From Verrucomicrobiaceae bacterium (GTDB taxonomy: Bacteria > Verrucomicrobiota > Verrucomicrobiae > Verrucomicrobiales > Akkermansiaceae), in assembly GCA_947372405.1 (NCBI GenBank), contig CANBTO010000078.1:1-13253 (forward strand): 13,253 bases of DNA. The letters run 5' to 3'. A program made the position numbers and the translations under genes. The notes under the pieces were generated by a model, which searched no databases, was not told the DNA's origin, and saw nothing but the letters and a program-made list of their open reading frames with translations. Below are positions 5,535 to 11,480 of this stretch, piece by piece (the first letter of the stretch is position 1; each line of letters begins with the position of its first letter).

Positions 5535-7043
5535 ATGGACTGGTCATCTCCCGTTTGGTACGCCTCCTATATCCTCGTTCTGATCGGCCTTGCCGGTTAC
5601 GGTTCCCACCGTCTGGCGATCGTGTTCCTGTATCTCAAGCACGCGCGCAAGCATCCGAAGCCGATGGCTCTGTTCGAGGAGTTGCCGATGGTGACGGTGC
5701 AGTTGCCGGTGTTCAACGAGATGCACGTGGTGGACCGCCTGCTGGATTCCGTGTCCGCGATGGATTACCCGCAGGACAAGCTGCAGATCCAACTGCTGGA
5801 CGACTCGACGGACCAGACGGTGGAGATCTGCCGGGCCGGGATCGAGCGCCTCAAAGCCCGCGGATTTGACGCCGAGCACATCCACCGCACCGACCGCACC
5901 GGCTACAAGGCAGGCGCGCTGGAAAACGGCACCCGTTTCGCCAAAGGCGAGTATCTTCTGATTTTGGACGCGGACTTCGTTCCAAATCCGGACCTGCTGC
6001 AGAAAACGATCCATTATTTCACCGATGACAAGATCGGCATGATCCAGACGCGCTGGGGCCACCTGAACCGCACGTTCAACGTGTTGACGCGCATCCAGGC
6101 GATGTTCCTGGACGGCCACCTCGAGCTGGAACAAACCGCCCGCAACCGCTCCGGACGCTTCTTCACTTTCAACGGCACCGGCGGCATCTGGCGCAAGTCC
6201 TGCATCGCGGACGCTGGCGGCTGGGAGCACGACACCCTCACCGAGGACATGGACCTCAGCTACCGCGCGCAGCTCAACGGCTGGCGCTTCATTTTCCTCA
6301 ACGACGTGGAAACCCCGGCCGAGCTGCCGGTGGACATGGACGGATTCAAGAGCCAGCAGCACCGCTGGACGAAAGGCTCCATCCAGGTCTGCAAGAAGGT
6401 CCTCCCCGCAATCTGGCGCAGCGACGTGCCGCTCTTCATCAAGATGGAGGCCACCACCCACCTCACCTCAAACTTCGCCTACCTTCTGCTGATCGTCCTC
6501 TGTTTCCTGATCTATCCGAACCAACAGTGGCAGCCGGATTTCGGAAAACTCACCTACTACATCATCAACGTCCCGATCTTCTTCTTCTCCTCGGTTTCCG
6601 TCATCGTGTTCTACATGGTTTCCCAGAAGGCGCTCCGCCCGGGCTCGTGGTGGAAGGAAATCCCCTACCTGCCCCTTCTGCTCGCCCTCGGCATCGGAAT
6701 GTCCATCAGCAACGCCAAAGCCGTGATCGAGGCGCTCTGCAACCACCAGACCGCCTTCGTCCGCACGCCGAAATACGGCATCGGCCAGAGCAACCGCAGC
6801 GACTGGAAGAAAAGCAGCTACAAGGCGATGAAAACCCTCACGCCCTTTGTCGAACTGCTCTTCGGTTTCTTCTTCCTCTTCGTCGTCGTGGATGCCGCCA
6901 TGCGAGGAAGTTGGTCTTCCGCGATTCTTCTGCTTCCATTTCCGATCGGATTCTTTTATACATCCTTATCTTCTCTCTCCCGCATGCTGCCATCCGGCGC
7001 TGCGGCATCAGAGGTAAAGATAATGAACCGTAAAATTCCGTAA
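5535..7043 (+). CDS. Family 2 glycosyltransferase, cellulose/mannan synthase type
   Basis: The 502-residue membrane protein carries the full set of processive GT2 motifs: DDSTD at 89-93 (UDP/metal site), DAD at 145-147, TEDMD at 236-240 (catalytic base region) and QQHRW at 274-278 (the Q-x-x-R-W motif that binds the growing chain). One membrane segment precedes the catalytic domain (about 11-33) and four or five follow it (about 312-327, 340-361, 377-395, 437-455, 460-480). There is no PilZ domain, unlike BcsA, so no c-di-GMP control is visible. The architecture resembles bacterial relatives of plant CslA/CslC beta-glycan synthases; the likely product is a beta-linked polysaccharide made from a nucleotide sugar and exported through the membrane, but the sugar is not determinable. 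No Shine-Dalgarno sequence precedes the ATG. It ends 7 bases before the L,D-transpeptidase gene. Confidence 0.92.
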   Translation: MDWSSPVWYASYILVLIGLAGYGSHRLAIVFLYLKHARKHPKPMALFEELPMVTVQLPVFNEMHVVDRLLDSVSAMDYPQDKLQIQLLDDSTDQTVEICRAGIERLKARGFDAEHIHRTDRTGYKAGALENGTRFAKGEYLLILDADFVPNPDLLQKTIHYFTDDKIGMIQTRWGHLNRTFNVLTRIQAMFLDGHLELEQTARNRSGRFFTFNGTGGIWRKSCIADAGGWEHDTLTEDMDLSYRAQLNGWRFIFLNDVETPAELPVDMDGFKSQQHRWTKGSIQVCKKVLPAIWRSDVPLFIKMEATTHLTSNFAYLLLIVLCFLIYPNQQWQPDFGKLTYYIINVPIFFFSSVSVIVFYMVSQKALRPGSWWKEIPYLPLLLALGIGMSISNAKAVIEALCNHQTAFVRTPKYGIGQSNRSDWKKSSYKAMKTLTPFVELLFGFFFLFVVVDAAMRGSWSSAILLLPFPIGFFYTSLSSLSRMLPSGAAASEVKIMNRKIP

Positions 7044-7050
7044 AAGAATC

Positions 7051-7680
7051 ATGACCGGATTCCCATCCAAGCGAACCCTGATTAAAGCACTCTTCGCCGG
7101 CCTCGTCGCCCTCGGATTCAGCGGCTGCGGCACCACCCAGTTCGGCACGGACACCCACAACAAGCTGATCGTCAGCGTGGGCGATCAGAAGATGCTGCTG
7201 GTGCATGATGGATCTCCGGTGAAAACCTACAAGGTCTCCACCTCCAAATTCGGCGTCGGTGACCGGCCCGGCAGCAACTGCACCCCCTTGGGACGCCTGC
7301 AGGTGGCCAAGAAAATCGGCAGTGACGCGCCGCTCGGCTGTGTTTTCAAAAACCGTCGGCCGACGGGCGAGGTGGTCAAGCCGAACGCCCCTGGCCGCGA
7401 TCCCGTGGTGACCCGCATCCTTTGGCTTACCGGGACCGAGTCGCGCAACAAGAACGCCTTCGGCCGAGCGATCTACATCCATGGCACTCCGGAAGAGTGT
7501 CGGCTGGGAGCCCCCGCTTCCTATGGCTGCATCCGCATGGCAAGCAAGGACGTGGTGGATCTCTACAACCGCGTGGGCCACGGTGCCGATGTCTTCGTCA
7601 TCCGGGGATCGATCCAATCGAAAAACTCCGGCCAGGCTACCGCATCCAGCGGATTCGCAGGCGGCAACGTGCACGGATGA
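7051..7680 (+). CDS. L,D-transpeptidase (YkuD domain), putative lipoprotein
   Basis: The 209-residue product contains the YkuD active site: His144-Gly145 in IYIHG and Ser157-Tyr-Gly-Cys160-Ile-Arg162 in SYGCIRM, with Cys160 as nucleophile. The N-terminus has a basic start (residues 1-12), a hydrophobic stretch and Cys26 in GFSGCGT; this resembles a lipobox although Phe at -3 is not ideal, so lipid anchoring is likely but not certain. The domain starts at about residue 38 (NKLIVSVGDQKMLLVHDG), so this is a short, single-domain enzyme without LysM or peptidoglycan-binding repeats. Family members cross-link peptidoglycan (3-3 bonds) or attach proteins to it. The 7-base gap to the glycosyltransferase suggests co-transcription; whether the pair is functionally linked is unknown. 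The C-terminal tail after about 190 is low-complexity. Confidence 0.92.
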   Translation: MTGFPSKRTLIKALFAGLVALGFSGCGTTQFGTDTHNKLIVSVGDQKMLLVHDGSPVKTYKVSTSKFGVGDRPGSNCTPLGRLQVAKKIGSDAPLGCVFKNRRPTGEVVKPNAPGRDPVVTRILWLTGTESRNKNAFGRAIYIHGTPEECRLGAPASYGCIRMASKDVVDLYNRVGHGADVFVIRGSIQSKNSGQATASSGFAGGNVHG

Positions 7681-7681
7681 G

Positions 7682-7706
7682 ATTCCCGGGCGCTTGCACC
7701 CGGAAT
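7682..7706. terminator. Hairpin between convergent genes
   Basis: ATTCCCGGG (7682-7690) and CCCGGAAT (7699-7706) pair with one bulged C around an 8-base loop, 1 base after the L,D-transpeptidase stop codon. A second short palindrome, CGGATT/AATCCG, lies at 7734-7748. Between them they could end transcription from both sides, since the next gene converges from the right. Confidence 0.4.
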
Positions 7707-7857
7707 GGTCGATTGTGGATTTATTAGCCCGCGCGGATTTGAAATCCGGGCGATTTGATCCGGCACCGGGAACATGGAGCGCTACCATCCCCCCAACGCC
7801 TTGATCGTGGATTCAAAGAGCGGAACCGACTTTGGTTTCGAAATGCGGAATCATCCG

Positions 7858-8541
7858 TTATTTGGTCTCTTCGTATGCAACCTGCATCTGGATATCCTCA
7901 TCGACTTTAGCCGTGATGATCAAGGTGAGTTTCCTGCCACCCCCCTCGTAGGCGAGGATCCGGTTATCGGTGCCGTCCGTATATGTCGAGGAGCGGCTGG
8001 ACTCGGTCATCTTGAGTTTTTTTGCCTCGGTCTTGAAACTCTCCTCAATTGTGTCGATCGGCCCCTCGGAGGTCGCATTGTAGATGCCAGTGATCTTACC
8101 CCCGTCCTGCGTGTGGAAGGAACCGGTGGACGTTTTCATTCCAGGCAAACGTGGCACCCATTCCGGAACGCTTTTCAAATCGGACTGTCCGAACTGCGTG
8201 ACGTTGCCTTTGGCGTCCTTGATGGTGAACTTGCCGTTTGAGACATCCTTATAGCTCAGGGTCATCTCCTGACCGTCCTTGGTGCGTATGGTCATTTCCC
8301 CCTTGGAATCGTCCTGCGAGACCTTTTTCAGGTCGGGGTTCATACTAACCATCATTTCCGCAGCCGCTTTTTCCGGGTTCTTGGAGAAATCACCCAACTT
8401 GCGGCTGCACATGCCAACCAGCAGGGAAACGACGACCACGGCGATGAGGAGAATCGTCCCGCAACCGATACCAACCCACGCGATGGCAGACAGGCCTTTC
8501 TTTGCGGGAGCAACCGGAGGCGGGGAATCGGGAGTATTCAT
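7858..8541 (-). CDS. Membrane-anchored hypothetical protein
   Basis: The 227-residue product has a short Pro-rich cytoplasmic N-terminus (MNTPDSPPPVAPAKKG), one membrane helix at about 20-43 (AIAWVGIGCGTILLIAVVVVSLLVG) and a soluble domain outside. The first half of that domain has repeated short strands ending in turns (EMTIRTKDGQEMTLSYKDVSNGKFTIKDAKGN). The second half starts with SVPEWVPRLPGMK, a motif I associate with poorly characterised bacterial proteins that carry a P-x-W-[VI]-P-R-x-P-G motif followed by an alpha/beta domain. I do not assign a function. It is 74 bases downstream of the other minus-strand gene and probably shares its transcript. No Shine-Dalgarno sequence is present. 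Confidence 0.75.
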   Translation of the reverse strand: MNTPDSPPPVAPAKKGLSAIAWVGIGCGTILLIAVVVVSLLVGMCSRKLGDFSKNPEKAAAEMMVSMNPDLKKVSQDDSKGEMTIRTKDGQEMTLSYKDVSNGKFTIKDAKGNVTQFGQSDLKSVPEWVPRLPGMKTSTGSFHTQDGGKITGIYNATSEGPIDTIEESFKTEAKKLKMTESSRSSTYTDGTDNRILAYEGGGRKLTLIITAKVDEDIQMQVAYEETK

Positions 8542-8615
8542 GAGGCGCTGATATCAGATGGATAAAAACACCGCCAGACCAATTTTTGCGGCAACGGGAA
8601 ATGCGACGCGGCAAG

Positions 8616-9212
8616 TCAATGTTTGTGCTGGGCTCCCCACCACATCCTCGCATGTCTGACGTTTTCAAACCGGATGCCGGATGATTTCTCGATGTCGTCC
8701 ATGGCTGCGTTACGGATCTCTTCCGACGGGTTGGCGATGGATTCCACCTTCAGGGTCATGTGCAGGTCCGGATCGCTGGTTTTACTGAAATCCAGACAGG
8801 TGCGGACCAGTTCCGGCTTGCCCTCCTGGCACCAGGTTTTCAGCAGATCGAAGACCTTCGGGATATCTCCAGCGGCGGCGATGCTCTTTAGCTCGGACTG
8901 GATGCCGTTGAGGTTTCCGGCGGCGTTCAGTTCCTCGAGCTTCTGCACGGTTGGATCAGGCTTGAGGGGTTCTTCCGGCGGCTCTGCCTCCTCGATCGGG
9001 GTTTCCTGAAGTGATGCTTCACCACCCGCCGCGGCCGGGGTTTCGGTTTTCGGCTCCGGTGCGGTTTCCCGTCGGGGATGCGTGACTTGGGGCGGCTTCA
9101 CGTCCTTCACTGCCGGGTCTCCGTGGTTCCTTGTGAACAGGAAGGCTCCGACGGCGAGAAGGCAGACCAACAGGCCGATGGTGAATTTCCAGTTGCTGCG
9201 GGAGGCGCTCAT
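8616..9212 (-). CDS. Membrane-anchored protein with Pro/Glu linker and helical domain
   Basis: The 198-residue product has an N-terminal membrane anchor (about residues 9-27, KFTIGLLVCLLAVGAFLF), a low-complexity Pro/Glu/Ala linker (about 38-90) and a helical C-terminal domain (about 88-198). The last part, DDIEKSSGIRFENVRHARMWWGAQ, and the preceding pattern of paired helices (SELKSIAAAGDIPKVFDLLK, ESIANPSEEIRNAAM) look like HEAT-type helical repeats, but the family is not recognised. The layout suggests a periplasmic scaffold or interaction domain held away from the membrane by the linker. It is divergent from asd, 158 bases away start to start. Confidence 0.72.
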   Translation of the reverse strand: MSASRSNWKFTIGLLVCLLAVGAFLFTRNHGDPAVKDVKPPQVTHPRRETAPEPKTETPAAAGGEASLQETPIEEAEPPEEPLKPDPTVQKLEELNAAGNLNGIQSELKSIAAAGDIPKVFDLLKTWCQEGKPELVRTCLDFSKTSDPDLHMTLKVESIANPSEEIRNAAMDDIEKSSGIRFENVRHARMWWGAQHKH

Positions 9213-9306
9213 GAATCTGAAACGGGAACTACGCGTGCGAATGGATCAAGTCGAGGATCAAAATCGGAAGTGCCCCCGGGCCGCGTCTCGCGGTGAAACG
9301 AATCGT

Positions 9307-9334
9307 TTGCCAGCGGGCGAGGAGCCGCTATGGT
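9307..9334 (+). promoter_or_regulatory. Predicted promoter of asd
   Basis: TTGCCA (9307-9312), a 16-base spacer and TATGGT (9329-9334) match the same promoter class as those at 3082 and 4511. Here the -10 ends 36 bases before the ATG, so the mRNA would carry a leader of about 30 bases, without a Shine-Dalgarno sequence. Confidence 0.45.
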
Positions 9335-9370
9335 TCGCGCCCCGGGTTCGGAAAAACCGGCCTTTCAACC

Positions 9371-10369
9371 ATGAATCAACCACATGTGGCTATTGTTGGC
9401 GCGACGGGTGCCGTCGGCGTGGAAATGCTCCTTTGCCTCGAACAGCGGAATTTCCCGCTCGGCAAGCTGAAGCTGCTGGCTTCCGCTCGCTCAGCCGGCA
9501 AACGGATGAAATTCCGCGGTGAGGACGTGGTGGTCGAGGAGCTCACGCATGATTCGTTCAAGGGCGTGGACATCGCGCTCTTCAGCGCGGGTGGCGGGAT
9601 TTCCAAGGAATTCGGCCCGTCCGCGGCGGCGGCGGGCGCGGTGGTCATCGACAACTCGTCCGCTTTCCGCATGGACGATGACGTGCCGCTCGTGGTGCCG
9701 GAGATCAACCCTGATGCCGCGAAGAACCATCCTCGCAACATCATCGCCAATCCGAACTGCACCACCATCATCTCGCTGATGGCGCTATCGCCGCTGCACG
9801 AGGCCTTCGGTTTGAAATCCATCATCGCTTCGAGCTATCAGGCGGTTTCCGGCTCCGGGGCGCAGGGCATCATCGAACTCGAGGAGCAGGTGAAGGCCAT
9901 CACCGCCGGCGAGGAGTTCACACCGAAAGTCTATCCGCGCCAGATTGCCTTCAATGTGATCCCTCAGGTGGATGTCTTCACCGAAAACGGCTACACCAAG
10001 GAAGAACTCAAGATGGGCAACGAGGGCCGCAAGATCATGTCTCTGCCGGAGCTGAAAGTCTCCTGCACCTGCGTGCGCGTGCCGGTCTATCGCTCGCACT
10101 CTGTTTCCATCACCGCGCAGTTCGAAAGGCCGGTGGATGTGGAGTCCGCACGCGCCGCATACGCCGGAAAACCCGGCGTGCAACTCGTCGATGATCCATC
10201 TAACAAACTGTTTCCCGTGCCGCTCGACACCACCTGCAAGGACGATTGCCTCGTCGGCCGCATCCGCAAGAATCCCGTGCTCGAAAACGCGCTGGACATC
10301 TGGGTCGTCGGCGACCAGGTCCGCAAGGGCGCGGCCCTCAACGCCGTGCAGATCGCGGAGATTCTTTGA
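9371..10369 (+). CDS. asd: Aspartate-semialdehyde dehydrogenase
   Basis: The 332-residue enzyme reduces aspartyl-4-phosphate to aspartate semialdehyde with NADPH, the branch point to lysine/diaminopimelate, threonine and methionine. The NADP-binding motif GATGAVG is at residues 10-16, SARSAGK at 38-44 binds the cofactor phosphate region, Cys130 in NPNCTT is the nucleophile, and Arg241 and His243 in YRSHS act in substrate binding and acid/base catalysis. Length and motif order fit the shorter (about 330-340 residue) Asd type common in Gram-positive bacteria and many other phyla. The start at 9371 (MNQPHVAIVG) is chosen because the nucleotide-binding strand normally begins within a few residues; an in-frame ATG-less extension to 9293 would overlap the predicted promoter. 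It is followed after 102 bases by the prenyl synthase gene. Confidence 0.96.
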   Translation: MNQPHVAIVGATGAVGVEMLLCLEQRNFPLGKLKLLASARSAGKRMKFRGEDVVVEELTHDSFKGVDIALFSAGGGISKEFGPSAAAAGAVVIDNSSAFRMDDDVPLVVPEINPDAAKNHPRNIIANPNCTTIISLMALSPLHEAFGLKSIIASSYQAVSGSGAQGIIELEEQVKAITAGEEFTPKVYPRQIAFNVIPQVDVFTENGYTKEELKMGNEGRKIMSLPELKVSCTCVRVPVYRSHSVSITAQFERPVDVESARAAYAGKPGVQLVDDPSNKLFPVPLDTTCKDDCLVGRIRKNPVLENALDIWVVGDQVRKGAALNAVQIAEIL

Positions 10370-10370
10370 A

Positions 10371-10459
10371 GAAGTTGATGGTTGGAAGTTGATGGTTGAT
10401 GGAAAGAAAATGAATGCCTCTTCTTCTTCAGCTATCAACCATCAACTATCAGCTATCAA
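10371..10459. repeat. Heptanucleotide repeat arrays in inverted orientation
   Basis: Four tandem 7-base units lie at 10375-10402 (TTGATGG, TTGGAAG, TTGATGG, TTGATGG) and four at 10432-10459 (CTATCAA, CCATCAA, CTATCAG, CTATCAA). The second array is the reverse complement family of the first, so GTTGATGGTTGAT (10388-10400) and ATCAACCATCAAC (10434-10446) form a perfect 13-bp stem with a 33-base loop. GAAGTTGATGGTTG is also a 14-base direct tandem repeat (10371-10384, 10385-10398). The element fills almost the whole asd-ispA gap and ends 12 bases before the ispA start codon. Confidence 0.85.
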
Positions 10460-10471
10460 CTTCCCTCGCCC

Positions 10472-11353
10472 ATGGACCTGAAACGCTACCTCGCAGCCCG
10501 CGCGTCCGAAGTGGATGCGGCGATGGACGCGTTTCTGCCGAAGGCGAAAGAACGTCCCTCGACGATCCATCAGGCGATGCGTTACGCCGTATTCGCCGGT
10601 GGCAAGCGCCTGCGTCCCGTGCTCTGCCTCGCCGCCGCCGAGGCATGTGGCGGAGAAATCACAGACGCGCTTGCACCTGCATGTGCGGTCGAGTTGATGC
10701 ACACTTATTCGCTTGTCCACGACGATCTCCCAGCCATGGACGATGACGACCTGCGCCGCGGCCGCCCGACCTGCCACAAGGTTTATGGCGAGGGCATGGC
10801 CGTGCTCTGCGGTGACGCGTTGCTAACAGAAGCCTTCATCGTGCTCGCGCTTACCCCGGCCACCAAACGCTACGGTGTTCGCGAATACGTCGCTGAACTC
10901 GCGGTAACCGGCGGCAGCAGGAAACTCATCGGCGGTCAGGTGATGGACCTCGAGGGCGAAGGCAGAAAACTCACCAAACGCGACCTCATCCGCATCCACG
11001 AGGCGAAGACCGCCGCGCTTCTCACGACCTCGCTGCGCCTCGGCGCGATGTCCGCCAACGCCACTCCTGCGAAACTCGATGCGCTCACCACCTTCGGCTA
11101 CAACCTCGGCCTCGCCTTCCAGGTGATCGATGACATTCTCGACGTCACCCAGAGCACCGAAGTGTTAGGCAAAACCGCCGGCAAGGATATGGCCGTCGGC
11201 AAAGCCACCTACCCTTCCGTCATCGGCCTCGCGGCTTCGCGCAAGGAAGCTGCGAAGCTCACCAAAGCCGCGATGGATGCGTTGAAACCGTTGGGGAAAA
11301 AGTCGGCGCGTCTCGCTGAGATCGCCACCTATCTCCTCAAACGCGAGTATTGA
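10472..11353 (+). CDS. ispA: IspA-type prenyl diphosphate synthase
   Basis: The 293-residue enzyme is an (E)-prenyl diphosphate synthase making farnesyl or geranylgeranyl diphosphate from isopentenyl diphosphate and an allylic primer. GGKRLRP at 43-49 binds isopentenyl diphosphate; the first aspartate-rich motif is DDLPAMDDDD at 84-93, in the bacterial DDx4D form; the second is DDILD at 220-224 in FQVIDDILDVT; GGQ at 154-156 and KT at 179-180 complete the active site. Length and the LVHDDLPAMD form match bacterial IspA. Chain length is not safely readable, so a short-chain geranylgeranyl product is possible. The start at 10472 lies just after the heptamer repeats, with no Shine-Dalgarno sequence. 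It probably shares the asd transcript, with the repeat hairpin between. Confidence 0.93.
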   Translation: MDLKRYLAARASEVDAAMDAFLPKAKERPSTIHQAMRYAVFAGGKRLRPVLCLAAAEACGGEITDALAPACAVELMHTYSLVHDDLPAMDDDDLRRGRPTCHKVYGEGMAVLCGDALLTEAFIVLALTPATKRYGVREYVAELAVTGGSRKLIGGQVMDLEGEGRKLTKRDLIRIHEAKTAALLTTSLRLGAMSANATPAKLDALTTFGYNLGLAFQVIDDILDVTQSTEVLGKTAGKDMAVGKATYPSVIGLAASRKEAAKLTKAAMDALKPLGKKSARLAEIATYLLKREY

Positions 11354-11403
11354 CGCGGACCAGAATGTTGCGGCCGGAGAAAGACCGTCACGACAGCAGC
11401 GCT

Positions 11404-11434
11404 CGCCTGCCGTCCGGGTTGCGGACGACAGGGC
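11404..11434. terminator. Bidirectional hairpin between convergent genes
   Basis: CGTCCG (11411-11416) and CGGACG (11422-11427) pair around GGTTG; after a C/A mismatch the stem continues CCTG (11406-11409) with CAGG (11429-11432). It lies 53 bases after the ispA stop codon and 49 bases after the stop of the converging minus-strand gene, a good place to end both transcripts, although no T-run follows on either strand. Confidence 0.5.
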
Positions 11435-11480
11435 GGAGTGTTTGCAAAATGCGATTGTTGTGAGGCAGGGATCCAGACCT

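Noticed and set aside
5544..6461. 305-codon minus-strand frame opposite the glycosyltransferase
   Set aside because: Antisense shadow; no domain pattern, and the plus strand has every GT2 motif.
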